Positions 17,503-25,813 are shown, counted from the stretch's first letter. The stretch: DNA of 32,260 bases from Chryseosolibacter sp039917935 (GCA_039917935.1 JBDSIM010000135.1:1-32260); one strand, 5' to 3'. Notes: generated from the sequence alone by a model not told the origin. Translations and numbers: made by a program.

Positions 17503-19941
17503 ATGATTAAAAACTACCTCCGTGTTGCGCTGCGTTCCATCTTCAGGAACAAACTCACGGCCTTCATAAACATTGGTGGCCTCGCGCTGGCGATGGGATG
17601 CAGTCTGCTGATATTTTTATTTATCAAAGATGAGTTGTCATATGATCGATACCACGCTAAAGCGGAGAGCATATATCGGGTCACCAGAAATTTCCTGTCA
17701 CCTGACGGTTCGGTAAACCTTCACCTGGGTCATGTCGCGCCACCGTTTGGGCCCCTGTTGAAAAATGACTTTCCTGATTTTGAACACGTGGTAAGGACTT
17801 TACAGAGCGAGTTTCTGGTATCCTATCAGGAAAACGGTGAGGAAAAAAAATCATTCAACGTAGAGAATGCCTTTTATGCGGAACCGGAAATATTTAAAGT
17901 ATTTTCAATTCCGGTGATGGCTGGAAGCGGAGAAAAAATCCTGAGTGAACCGTTTCAGGTGATGATGTCAGAAACTGTTGCCAGGAAATATTTTGGAGCC
18001 GAGAGCCCCCTTGGTAAGATATTAAAGGTGAGTAACCAGTATGATGTTACGGTAAGCGGAGTCTTTCAGGATTTTCCGAAGCAATCACACTGGCACCCTG
18101 GCATACTGGTTTCTTTTTCCACCCTGAACGATACCACCATTTATGGCCGCGAAGGATTGGAGAGAAACTGGGGTAACAATTCTTTCGCCACTTACATCCT
18201 GGTAAAAGAATCTTTTGATCAAAGAAAAACCGAAAGTCAGTTTCCCGCTTTTATAGACAAGCACATGGGTCCTTTGATGTCAGGCAGCAACGTACCGATG
18301 CCTTCCACATGGACAAACTTATTTTTACAAAAGCTAACAGACATACATTTACATTCACATCTTGATTCTGAGATAGAGTCGAATGGGAATATGAACAGTG
18401 TTTCTATGATGGGAGTAATCGCGATCTTCATCATCCTTATCGCCTGTTTTAACTTTATCAATCTGTCAACCGCCAGAGCCACAAAAAGGGCAAAGGAAGT
18501 GGGTCTGAGAAAAGTGGTTGGGGCGTTCAAAATCCAGCTAATCATTCAATATTTAAGCGAGTCAATCCTGATTTCATTTTTGGCTTTACTGTTATCCATT
18601 GGGTTAGGGTTCCTCAGCATTGGCTGGCTAAATGCTTTCACCGCGAAAACTTTGTCATTGAATGTCATGCACAACGGAATGTTGTACACTGGATTATTTC
18701 TATTTGCTTTGCTCATAGGAATTTTTGCGGGGATCTACCCTGCTTTTGTAATTTCCTCATTTAAACCCATTGCGATTCTCAAAGGGCAGCAGGGTTCTGT
18801 CAAGGGAAAAGCGGGACTGCGAAAAGTGCTTGTTGTCACGCAATTTTCCATCTCCATTATTCTGATCATCGCAACACTGATCACATTTAAACAACTTCAG
18901 TTCTTAAACAACCGGGATCTCGGGTATAACAAAGATCAGGTTATAAACCTGGATTATTTTGATGAAGTGGCTTCCTCCTACGACGCCTTCTACAATGCGT
19001 TGATGCAACAATCTTCCATAAAGGAGGTCGCCCGTTCGAGCCGCGTTCCAACGGGGAGGTTATTGGATTCCCAGGGTTCGGCGCAAATACAAAAAGGGGA
19101 TTCGCTCGCCAACACGGATGTGGTGCTTAAAAATATCCGGATTGACTACCATTTTTTCGAGACCTATCAGATCCCCTTTGTGGCGGGCAGAAATTTATCC
19201 AAAGAAATAAAGACCGATGACTCTCTCGCTTTTATTTTAAATGAGTCGGCTGTTCATATGATGGGTATGGAGCCGGAGGAAATCATGAACAAAGATTTTC
19301 AATATGGATCAGTAAAGGGCCGGGTAGTTGGCGTTGTGAAGGATTTTCATTTTGAATCACTGCATGAACCGATCGTACCCATCGTTTTTCACCCATCCCG
19401 TTTTTACAATGTTATTTCTATTCAGGTAGCGGGTAAGGAAATGCAAACAGCGATCGCCCAAATCGAAAAGGTATGGAAGGAATTTGTTCCCCATCGTCCT
19501 TTCGAATACAGTTTCCTGAGTATGCGCTATCGCCAATTGTATGAAGCTGAACAAAAACAAGGTCAACTGTTCACCACCTTTTCCGGTTTGGCAATTTTTA
19601 TTGCCAGTCTGGGATTATTTGGTTTGGCCACCTTTAATACAATGCAACGGATAAAAGAAATCGGAATCCGAAAAGTGTTGGGGGCCTCAGTCGGGAATAT
19701 TATTCAGTTACTATCAAAAGAAATTATCGTGCTAATTCTCATTGCCAATATCATTGCCTGGCCAGTTGCCTGGTATGTTATGGATCAATGGCTGAACGCT
19801 TTCGCCTACCGGATTAATGATAACTTTCTGTTGTATTTCCTTGCCGCCATGGTGGCCATCTTGATCGCGCTCTTTACGGTGAGTACGCAAACCATAAAAG
19901 CAGCGATGTCAAACCCTTCTGATACACTGCGATATGAATAA
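17503..19941 (+). CDS. MacB/FtsX-type ABC transporter permease
   Basis: Inner-membrane permease of 812 aa with the duplicated layout common in Bacteroidota: first membrane helix (about 20-42), a large periplasmic MacB_PCD domain, an FtsX module of three helices (about 295-415, including STARATKRAKEVGLRKVVGA), a second start-like segment (GLRKVLVVTQFSISIILII at about 440), a second periplasmic domain, and a final FtsX module (about 690-805, IKEIGIRKVLGASVGNIIQL). It ends in SNPSDTLRYE. Partners would be a MacB/LolD-like ATPase, which is not in this window. Family members export lipoproteins, peptides or antibiotics; the substrate here is unknown. A decayed paralogue lies at 13888-14405. Confidence 0.9.
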   Translation: MIKNYLRVALRSIFRNKLTAFINIGGLALAMGCSLLIFLFIKDELSYDRYHAKAESIYRVTRNFLSPDGSVNLHLGHVAPPFGPLLKNDFPDFEHVVRTLQSEFLVSYQENGEEKKSFNVENAFYAEPEIFKVFSIPVMAGSGEKILSEPFQVMMSETVARKYFGAESPLGKILKVSNQYDVTVSGVFQDFPKQSHWHPGILVSFSTLNDTTIYGREGLERNWGNNSFATYILVKESFDQRKTESQFPAFIDKHMGPLMSGSNVPMPSTWTNLFLQKLTDIHLHSHLDSEIESNGNMNSVSMMGVIAIFIILIACFNFINLSTARATKRAKEVGLRKVVGAFKIQLIIQYLSESILISFLALLLSIGLGFLSIGWLNAFTAKTLSLNVMHNGMLYTGLFLFALLIGIFAGIYPAFVISSFKPIAILKGQQGSVKGKAGLRKVLVVTQFSISIILIIATLITFKQLQFLNNRDLGYNKDQVINLDYFDEVASSYDAFYNALMQQSSIKEVARSSRVPTGRLLDSQGSAQIQKGDSLANTDVVLKNIRIDYHFFETYQIPFVAGRNLSKEIKTDDSLAFILNESAVHMMGMEPEEIMNKDFQYGSVKGRVVGVVKDFHFESLHEPIVPIVFHPSRFYNVISIQVAGKEMQTAIAQIEKVWKEFVPHRPFEYSFLSMRYRQLYEAEQKQGQLFTTFSGLAIFIASLGLFGLATFNTMQRIKEIGIRKVLGASVGNIIQLLSKEIIVLILIANIIAWPVAWYVMDQWLNAFAYRINDNFLLYFLAAMVAILIALFTVSTQTIKAAMSNPSDTLRYE

Positions 19942-19970
19942 AAAAAACCTGCCTTGACAAGAGGCAGGTT
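19942..19970 (-). terminator. Rho-independent terminator
   Basis: AACCTGCC / GGCAGGTT, 8-bp stem with a 9-base loop. On the minus strand it is followed by at least six T, so it terminates transcripts coming from the acidic-protein gene and the small ORF at 19999-20091. It starts right after the permease stop codon and may also stop the plus strand, although the T tract there is absent. Confidence 0.7.
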
Positions 19971-19998
19971 CTAATGATAACGCGGCGTATTAAAGCAA

Positions 19999-20091
19999 CT
20001 ACAGAACACGGGCTATAAAAATTATGGAGGCTAGTGAACTTGCTAACATAATCAATAAGCCCAACGCGCGATTTCTATTGATTTGGTTCAT
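19999..20091 (-). CDS. Possible small single-pass membrane protein, 30 aa
   Basis: An ATG at 20091 opens 30 codons ending in TAG. A short polar and basic head (MNQINRNR) is followed by a hydrophobic run of about 20 residues (LGLLIMLASSLASIIFIA) and a final RVL. This is the layout of a positive-inside single-pass membrane peptide. It lies 55 bases downstream of the acidic-protein gene on the same strand, and a minus-strand terminator begins 28 bases after its stop, so it would be the last gene of that transcript. I do not recognise a family. It is below the usual gene-calling limit, and chance cannot be excluded. Confidence 0.45.
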   Translation of the reverse strand: MNQINRNRALGLLIMLASSLASIIFIARVL

Positions 20092-20146
20092 GTCTACATA
20101 ACAATTATAGAAATTGTTTTGTTTCTTTCAACCAAACCAAAAGGAT

Positions 20147-20746
20147 TTATTTTCCTTCCAAGCTATCCTCGTGTCCGTCTCCTCCGAGGCTATAGGAATT
20201 ATTTTCTTCATCTTCTGATCCAACCGCTTCGCTGGCATCGTCTAGCTCGGAACCTGGAATGTCCAGGTCTTTGCCAGTCATATCAACCGGCCATACTCGA
20301 TTTTTAAGCTGCTCGTCTTCGCCCATATCCATACTCAGATCTTTTGGGCCAAGTGCCTGAAGATCTTCCTCCGTTACATCCGACTCATTTTTTTCTTCCG
20401 CATCTTCCTCGGCATCAGGGTCTTTTACGACCGGAAATTCCATCGCATCACGGTCCGTAAGATCCTCGATGTCCCGGGTCAACGCTAATGGGTCGTCAGT
20501 GATATCATTCGGATCGGAAACTATACTTTCGTTTATGGTGAAATTCTCCTGGCCAATCGCCCGCGAAAAATTCTCCACATCGATACCCACTCGTTCGGTA
20601 TTTAAGCGGTTCATGATATCCTCATTCGGCGGATATTCACCAGGAAGCTTATCATGATTATCTTCCTTATCGGATTTATTCAGGGCATCATTCCTTTTTC
20701 TGTCCTCCTGCGTGCTGTCTGGGGATTTCTGCTTTCTGCTTTTCAT
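20147..20746 (-). CDS. Highly acidic hypothetical protein
   Basis: 199 aa with a basic, lysine-rich head (MKSRKQKSPDSTQEDRKR) and a strongly acidic remainder rich in Asp and Glu. Segments such as LPGEYPPNEDIMNRLN and the tail VDMTGKDLDIPGSELDDA then SEDEENNSYSLGGDGHED look conserved rather than random, and I believe similar proteins occur widely in Bacteroidota, but this is from memory. No signal peptide, membrane segment or catalytic motif is visible; it is probably partly disordered. Function unknown. The 391 bases before it are empty except for an inverted repeat. Confidence 0.7.
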   Translation of the reverse strand: MKSRKQKSPDSTQEDRKRNDALNKSDKEDNHDKLPGEYPPNEDIMNRLNTERVGIDVENFSRAIGQENFTINESIVSDPNDITDDPLALTRDIEDLTDRDAMEFPVVKDPDAEEDAEEKNESDVTEEDLQALGPKDLSMDMGEDEQLKNRVWPVDMTGKDLDIPGSELDDASEAVGSEDEENNSYSLGGDGHEDSLEGK

Positions 20747-20796
20747 AATTTCACATTTTATCAGTCGGAGAAAATATTATGCCCCTGAAATGAAAA

Positions 20797-20829
20797 AGCT
20801 GTTGTTCAGCATTGGATAAACCAACAGCT
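20797..20829. repeat. Inverted repeat upstream of the acidic-protein gene
   Basis: AGCTGTTG and CAACAGCT are perfect 8-base arms 17 bases apart, 50 bases upstream of the acidic-protein start. It may be an operator or a weak RNA hairpin. There is no T tract on either side. The rest of the 391-base gap (20747-21137) has only short ORFs on both strands that look like chance. Confidence 0.3.
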
Positions 20830-21137
20830 GGTGGTCAGGTGGATTCCCTTGCGCACCCAAAGGAACGGGGTTGCGTTCATCATCTGTTTTAAAAAAAGTC
20901 GTTGCTTTTGTAATGATTGTTAATCGTTGATGTCGGTTCATACTCTTCTGCCAGTTCGTTTGAAGGTATTCGCTTCGTGCCGATAGGAATGATTGACTGC
21001 AAAAACAAGCGGAGAGAATTCATCGTAATAAGTCCAATTAAACGGCACCACCTGATTCCGGCTAATACCGCAAACACAGATGGAGGCATGGATTTGTTAC
21101 TCCTTCCAACAAAAGGTTAACTATCAAATCCAAGATT

Positions 21138-21497
21138 ATGAAAAAACTCATTTTATTTTTCATTGCTTTTTCGATGTATGGTGTAACGGCAGTTGTTGCA
21201 CAGACACCGGCACCACAACCCGATACACTATCAGATCCTGTGCAGCAAGGCGATCCGGCCGTAAGAACCCTTCCACCACAGATAGATTATGTAAAAGACA
21301 TGGATCGTGTTTTACCGGAAGAACTTCCCGAACCAGTACGACGGACACTCGAAAGCAGCGCTCAATATACCGACTGGCAGAAGGCAATGATTTACCAGAA
21401 TAAAGACAAGGATGAATATTTGATTCAATTTAAAGAATCCGGAAAAACAACTTCGTATAGGATCGATAAACAGGGCAGGCCTGTCAGGGAAGATTAA
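21138..21497 (+). CDS. Small secreted protein, unknown function
   Basis: 119 aa. The signal peptide (hydrophobic LILFFIAFSMYGVTAVVA) has a probable cleavage at VVA-Q near residue 22. A proline- and acid-rich linker (QTPAPQPDTLSDPVQQGDP) follows, and then a small domain with VLPEELPEPVRRTLESS, YTDWQKAMIYQNKDKDEYLI and a final beta hairpin (TTSYRIDKQGRPVRED). The second half resembles the small PepSY-like secreted proteins of Bacteroidota, in which a helix (P.PVR.TL) is followed by a strand pair, but I cannot assign a family with confidence. It is monocistronic, with a DUF1328 gene 149 bases downstream. Confidence 0.65.
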   Translation: MKKLILFFIAFSMYGVTAVVAQTPAPQPDTLSDPVQQGDPAVRTLPPQIDYVKDMDRVLPEELPEPVRRTLESSAQYTDWQKAMIYQNKDKDEYLIQFKESGKTTSYRIDKQGRPVRED

Positions 21498-21646
21498 TGC
21501 ATACGTAGATAACGCTCCACAGTTATGGACGCCGTGTTTATAAACTCCCCAGGTACAAAGTTTTGATAAGTAATGGCAGGTACTTTATGTAGCCTGACAG
21601 CCGGGAGAGGGGCTGGTTAATCCTCTTTCAAATAAATTTTAACGCT

Positions 21647-21814
21647 ATGTTACGTTGGTCAGTTATCTTTTTTGTTATTGCTATCATTGCAGCAATATTT
21701 GGTTTTGGCGGTATTGCCGAAGGTGCCGCTTCTATCGCGAAAGTTTTATTCTTCATTTTTCTTGCCATGTTTATTATTACCATTTTGTTTGGTGCAAGTC
21801 TGTTTAAAAAGTGA
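21647..21814 (+). CDS. DUF1328 (YtjA-type) small membrane protein
   Basis: 55 aa with two membrane helices: MLRWSVIFFVIAIIAAIFGF, then the conserved turn GGIAEGAASIAK, then VLFFIFLAMFIITILFGASLF and a KK end. The start, the GFGGIA turn and the length match the DUF1328 family, whose function is unknown; members in other phyla are often stress-induced. The ATG at 21647 is certain by family. A perfect 10-bp hairpin follows the stop codon. Confidence 0.9.
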   Translation: MLRWSVIFFVIAIIAAIFGFGGIAEGAASIAKVLFFIFLAMFIITILFGASLFKK

Positions 21815-21827
21815 AGTCTATTCATAG

Positions 21828-21873
21828 AGCTTAGTAAAGGGCTGCCTGGCAACTCTTACTAAGCTATTGTTTT
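21828..21873 (+). terminator. Probable rho-independent terminator
   Basis: AGCTTAGTAA and TTACTAAGCT make a perfect 10-bp stem with an 18-base loop, followed by ATTGTTTTA. The stem is AT-rich and the T tract is interrupted, so strength is uncertain. It separates the DUF1328 gene from the SDR gene. Confidence 0.6.
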
Positions 21874-21891
21874 ATCATTACGCTGAATCAT

Positions 21892-22929
21892 ATGAATGCA
21901 CAAACAAGAATATCCCCCATTGGGAAAACGCTGGGGTGGGTAGCGACGGGAGTAGGCGTTTTTCTTGTTGCTCATGCGGTGATTAAGGCGCTGACAAGAT
22001 TTAATTTTTATAATAAGGTAGTATTGATTACTGGCGGCTCAAGAGGTCTGGGACTGATTATGGCCAGGCATCTCGCTGAGAAGGGGGCGAAGATCGCGAT
22101 TTGTGCCCGCTCGGCAGACGACCTTGAGCTGGCAAGACAAGAATTAGAGGCAATGGGAGCTGAGGTCATTGCGATGACCGTAGATATTACAGCGAATGAA
22201 GAAGTCAAGGCATTAATCCGGGATGTTGTTAAGCATTACGGAAGGCTGGATGTGCTCATCAACAATGCCGGCATTATTCAGGTCGGGCCACAAAATCTGA
22301 TGGGTATCGAAGAATACCAGGTGGCTATGCAAACCAATTTCTGGGCGCAATTGTATGCCATTCAGGCATCTTTGCCACACTTCCTTCAAAGAGGTGAAGG
22401 AAAAATTGTAAACATCACTTCGCTTGGTGGGAAAATAGCTTTGCCCCATCTGCTACCGTATTCTGCCAGTAAGTTCGCCGCGCTAGGATTGTCTGAAGGT
22501 ATGCATGCAGAATTAAAAAAATACAATATTCATGTCACGACCGTTGTGCCCAATTTAATGCGCACAGGAAGCCCTGTTCATGCTGATATAAAAGGCGATC
22601 ATGGAAAAGAATATGCGTGGTTTAAGCATGCTGATTCTAATCCGATGTTTTCTCAGGATCCTGATACAGCGGCAGCCACGATACTTAAAGCCGTTGAGTA
22701 TGGCGAATCCGAAGCCATCCTTTCGCTTACAGGTAAATTCGCCACCCTTATTCAGGGCTTTGCTCCAACATGGGTGAATACTTTAATGAGCTTAGCCAAT
22801 AAATATTTACCTGATGGCATAACGGGGGGAAATCAAACTCTGAAAGGCGCTGAAGCGGAATCCGCCTTGTCGCAGGGACCCATCGCACGACTCAGTGATA
22901 AGCAGGCTGCGCGTAACAATGAAAACTAG
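21892..22929 (+). CDS. SDR family NAD(P)-dependent oxidoreductase, membrane-anchored
   Basis: Classical short-chain dehydrogenase with an N-terminal hydrophobic segment (GWVATGVGVFLVAHAVI, about 15-31) that probably anchors it. Cofactor motif TGGSRGLG at 47-54, structural NNAG at 124-127, catalytic Ser near 177 (NITS), and YSASK at 190-194. The residue pattern after the second beta strand (CARS) is typical of NADPH-preferring members. The C-terminal 90 residues (LIQGFAPTWVNTLMSLANKYLP onward) form an extra helical tail also seen in membrane-associated SDRs. Length (345 aa) is longer than the usual 250. Substrate unknown. It is 77 bases after the DUF1328 gene but behind its terminator. Confidence 0.9.
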   Translation: MNAQTRISPIGKTLGWVATGVGVFLVAHAVIKALTRFNFYNKVVLITGGSRGLGLIMARHLAEKGAKIAICARSADDLELARQELEAMGAEVIAMTVDITANEEVKALIRDVVKHYGRLDVLINNAGIIQVGPQNLMGIEEYQVAMQTNFWAQLYAIQASLPHFLQRGEGKIVNITSLGGKIALPHLLPYSASKFAALGLSEGMHAELKKYNIHVTTVVPNLMRTGSPVHADIKGDHGKEYAWFKHADSNPMFSQDPDTAAATILKAVEYGESEAILSLTGKFATLIQGFAPTWVNTLMSLANKYLPDGITGGNQTLKGAEAESALSQGPIARLSDKQAARNNEN

Positions 22930-23115
22930 TGAAGCGACCCATTAATTTTTTTGCAACCGAAGCCCAATGCAATGACTCACGCCAAATCATACACAAAGTT
23001 TCTTATGCATCTGTTCTTCAGTAGCGTTTTAAAAATAAAATTTTTGATGGAAGTGTTTGGTGAAATTAATGGAAAAGGCGAACAGAAAATGGATAACCTG
23101 CCACAAAAAGCATTT

Positions 23116-23155
23116 CTCCGTGAACCTTTGTGAGTTCTTTGTGGTCTCCGTGTAA
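23116..23155 (-). repeat. Degenerate CACGGAG/CACAAAG tandem repeat
   Basis: Read on the minus strand the 40 bases hold four copies of CAC(G/A)(G/A)AG at a spacing of 9-11 bases. This resembles the CACAGAG-type repeats scattered between genes in many unrelated bacterial genomes. The rest of the 301-base gap (22930-23230) has no credible gene. Confidence 0.6.
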
Positions 23156-23230
23156 TTGGATTTCCACAGTACCCGACATGGAATGTTGAATAATTAAATG
23201 GCTATTACACGAGGCTTTCATATCACACGC

Positions 23231-24205
23231 TTATTCCATCCTGTTATTATCTAGCCTGCAAAAATTATCCATACCCAGATGCATCAACGCGTCGCCAGCA
23301 TTGATCACAGGTCCATTATTTAAACTGATTACGTATCCCGTTTCAGAAGCTTTAACCTCCTCTTTGAATTCGCCAAAAGGGTCTGTGATCGTGCCTACCC
23401 ATTCGCCGCGGTGAACCAGTTGACCGCATTTGATATTGGGTTGAAAAAGCCCAGCATGTTTCGCCCTGATCCACGATGTATTCCAGATTACCTTATTTTC
23501 TTCCTTTGGTTCTGGGGCGGTATCAATCATATTCAGGTGTTTCATCAATCGCAACGTTCCCGCGACGCCTTCCTCAATTGCCTGGGCATCAAACCGCAGG
23601 GATTCTCCCCCTTCATAAACAATAATTTTTTTACCTTTTGTAGAGGCCTCCTTTCTCAGGGAATTAGGACGGAAGGCTGAGTCTATCGTAAAGGGTGCGC
23701 AAAAAGCATTGGCCAGTTCTAAATTCTTGTCATCGCGTAAAAGGGCCCGGACCTGAGGATAGTTTGCGCGCATAGCCCCCCCGGTATGATAATCGATGCC
23801 ACAATCAATAAAAGGAATGACTTCGTTCATCAGGTGATATGCTACGCGACTGGCGAGCGATCCGTTTTTTGTTCCGGGAAACGAACGGTTTACGTCTTTG
23901 CCATCGGGTACTTCACGGGAATAATTAAGAAATCCATAAACATTGATCACAGGCATGCAAACCACCGTTCCTCGTTTTACTTTGTGAAAGCCAAGGTCTA
24001 AGATCCGCCGGACCACCTCCATGCCGTTCAGTTCATCGCCATGCATCCCGGCAATTAGTGCCAGAACGGGCCCATCCTTCATAGATCGCGAAACATATAT
24101 AGGGGTATTGATGAGCGTATGCGAAGGCAGCCGGGCGATGTTGATATTGATCTCTTTGAACTCCCCCGGCAGGATCTCCTGGTTTGCGATGATTACCTGT
24201 TTCAA
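23231..24205 (-). CDS. Succinylglutamate desuccinylase/aspartoacylase family protein
   Basis: Zinc-dependent amidohydrolase of the M14-like AstE/AspA family, which removes acyl groups from N-acyl amino acids. Zinc ligands His55 and Glu58 in GMHGDE, and His140 in DYHTGG; the substrate-binding DVNRSFPG is at 104-111; the probable catalytic Glu198 lies in VYEGGE. The C-terminal 80 residues form the usual beta-rich lid domain (GLFQPNIKCGQLVHRGEWVG). The start is a TTG at 24205, because no ATG lies upstream before an in-frame stop and the first internal ATG would remove a core strand. It follows rimK with a 156-base gap. In RimK clusters this family may hydrolyse a glutamate-type modification, which is inference. 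Confidence 0.9.
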   Translation of the reverse strand: MKQVIIANQEILPGEFKEININIARLPSHTLINTPIYVSRSMKDGPVLALIAGMHGDELNGMEVVRRILDLGFHKVKRGTVVCMPVINVYGFLNYSREVPDGKDVNRSFPGTKNGSLASRVAYHLMNEVIPFIDCGIDYHTGGAMRANYPQVRALLRDDKNLELANAFCAPFTIDSAFRPNSLRKEASTKGKKIIVYEGGESLRFDAQAIEEGVAGTLRLMKHLNMIDTAPEPKEENKVIWNTSWIRAKHAGLFQPNIKCGQLVHRGEWVGTITDPFGEFKEEVKASETGYVISLNNGPVINAGDALMHLGMDNFCRLDNNRME

Positions 24206-24210
24206 TATTT

Positions 24211-24239
24211 AACTTTAAATGTCAATGAGTTTTAAAGTT
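24211..24239. repeat. Inverted repeat before the desuccinylase gene
   Basis: AACTTTAAA and TTTAAAGTT are perfect 9-base arms with an 11-base spacer, only 5 bases upstream of the TTG start codon. It could be an operator or an RNA hairpin over the translation start. No other motif is visible in this 156-base gap. Confidence 0.35.
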
Positions 24240-24361
24240 ATGAAATGGCTGGTAAAAAAACGGAAAATGCCCGTTAATAACCGGCTAGAGCTGAAAAGAG
24301 CGCTGCCGCGTTCTGAAATCTCCCGTCTTCCAGCATTTAAAATTTGTCTTTTTCGACGACA

Positions 24362-25270
24362 TCAGGCATTTACCTTATCCTTTTGTATTTTTTGTTTTCC
24401 TGCAAATTTTTCCACAAACTGGTAAATTCTTCCGGCAATATCAACTTTGGTGGCCCCTTCAATTCCTTCCAATCCAGGCGAGGAGTTTACCTCCATTATG
24501 AGGGGACCTCTGCTGGAGGGGAGCATGTCCACCCCAGCCACGCCCAATCCCATTTTCTTGGCTGCCATCAGGGCAGCGGCTTTCTCCTGACGAGTCAGTT
24601 TCACCACTGTAGCGGTACCACCCCGGTGCAGATTGGATCTGAATTCTCCCTCCTTGGCTTGTCTGCGCATTGCGCCAACAACCTCACCGTTGACGATAAA
24701 CGCACGGATATCAGCACCCTTGGCCTCTTTAATAAATTCCTGAACAATGATACGGGCATGAATACCATGAAAAGCTTCAACGATGGATTTGGCTACCTTT
24801 TTACTTTCAGCCAGCACAACGCCTAGCCCCTGGGTGCCTTCTAATAATTTAATCACCACGGGTGCGCCTCCTACAGCCTCAACAATACCTTCAGTATCCC
24901 GCGAATAATCCATAAAAATCGTTTTAGGCAAACCCAGTCCTGCACGGGAAAGGATCTGAAGACTTCTCAGTTTATCGCGCGAGCGGATTAATGCCTGCGA
25001 CTCAACCGCCGTAAATACTTTCATCATTTCAAACTGTCTGATAACCGCGGCGCCATAAAAAGTAACGGACGCGCCAATCCTTGGAATAATAGCATCGAAG
25101 TAATCCAGACGTTTACCGTGATACAAAACCATAGGATTTTTCTTCTCGATAAAAAGAACACACTTCATATGGTCAATAATCTCCACACGGTGACCTCTTT
25201 CTTCGCCCGCTTGTTTCAAACGCTTCGTAGAATACAGTTTTGGGTCTCTGGAGAGGATAGCAATATTCAT
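24362..25270 (-). CDS. rimK: RimK-like ATP-grasp glutamate ligase
   Basis: ATP-grasp enzyme of the RimK family. In Escherichia coli RimK adds glutamates to the C-terminus of ribosomal protein S6 and can make poly-glutamate. N-terminal pre-ATP-grasp domain (MNIAILSRDPKLYSTKRL), then ATP-binding segments (PVVIKLLEGTQGLGVVLAES, about 133-152, and IIVQEFIKEAKGADIRAFIV), then RSNLHRGGTA, and the Mg2+ site MEVNSSPGLEGIEGAT near 265-280. Length (302 aa) is normal. It begins 18 bases after the RimB-like gene and clearly shares its transcript. The substrate in this organism is not known. Confidence 0.93.
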   Translation of the reverse strand: MNIAILSRDPKLYSTKRLKQAGEERGHRVEIIDHMKCVLFIEKKNPMVLYHGKRLDYFDAIIPRIGASVTFYGAAVIRQFEMMKVFTAVESQALIRSRDKLRSLQILSRAGLGLPKTIFMDYSRDTEGIVEAVGGAPVVIKLLEGTQGLGVVLAESKKVAKSIVEAFHGIHARIIVQEFIKEAKGADIRAFIVNGEVVGAMRRQAKEGEFRSNLHRGGTATVVKLTRQEKAAALMAAKKMGLGVAGVDMLPSSRGPLIMEVNSSPGLEGIEGATKVDIAGRIYQFVEKFAGKQKIQKDKVNA

Positions 25271-25288
25271 AAGAGTAAGGGTAGGAAA

Positions 25289-25738
25289 TTAGCGGTTTTT
25301 AGATCGTAGTGAGAGACGGGTTTTGCGTTTCTCCCGAAACGATAAATTTTTCTTTTTCACATCAATCAGAAACCTGTCTCTTAAAATTTTACGCCCGATT
25401 AATATCGGAAATTTTAAAGATCCCCGGTTACTCAAAGAAAATTCAGTAGCAATAACTTCCTCAAAAACTTTAATCGAAGTTATGATAACAAAACGCTTTT
25501 CAACTTCACCGAAAGAATTTTTGATGTCTCTTTCTTCAAATTGCGCGAAAGTAAATTTCATTCCTGTGAATTCAGGATGCTCCTGATCCAATAAAATAAA
25601 TTCAAGCTTTCCATCCACTATTTCAGCTTTGTGACAATGCAGGCTGCAGGTATAGGCTCCGGTATCAATCTTCGCATGAATATCATAAAGGCCAAGTTCT
25701 GGAAGGTCAACCCGGTCATATCTACCCAATATCTGCAT
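25289..25738 (-). CDS. RimB-like ATP-dependent zinc protease (retropepsin-like)
   Basis: 149 aa of the DUF785/RimB family, annotated as ATP-dependent zinc protease, with a retropepsin-like fold. The aspartic-protease-like motif IDTGAYTCSLHC is at residues 24-35 (DTGA at 25-28). The second half contains IGRKILRDRFLIDV, the usual hydrophobic end of the domain, followed by a basic tail. In Pseudomonas relatives RimB cuts the glutamate tails made by RimK. It is the first gene of the cassette. The ATG at 25738 is 26 bases from the terminator of the upstream DUF2911 gene, and no promoter is obvious in the short gap, so partial read-through from that gene is possible. Confidence 0.88.
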   Translation of the reverse strand: MQILGRYDRVDLPELGLYDIHAKIDTGAYTCSLHCHKAEIVDGKLEFILLDQEHPEFTGMKFTFAQFEERDIKNSFGEVEKRFVIITSIKVFEEVIATEFSLSNRGSLKFPILIGRKILRDRFLIDVKKKNLSFREKRKTRLSLRSKNR

Positions 25739-25763
25739 GTGGGATTTTTAGTGAATATAAAAT

Positions 25764-25793
25764 AAAAAAGCCCTGCCAAAACAGGGCTTTTTT
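25764..25793. terminator. Bidirectional rho-independent terminator
   Basis: AAAAAAGCCCTG and CAGGGCTTTTTT form a stem with a 6-base loop and T tracts on both strands. It lies between the DUF2911 gene and the RimB-like gene, both on the minus strand. Confidence 0.85.
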
Positions 25794-25813
25794 AAAATAA
25801 TTTTCCGTAATGG

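Noticed and set aside
20917..21120. 67-codon ORF on the plus strand, and an overlapping 66-codon ORF on the minus strand (20889-21089)
   Set aside because: Neither has a signal peptide, domain or credible codon pattern, and they overlap each other. Both look like chance ORFs in an intergenic region.
22951..23133. 60-codon ORF after the SDR gene
   Set aside because: No domain or conserved look, and it runs into a non-coding CACGGAG-type repeat.
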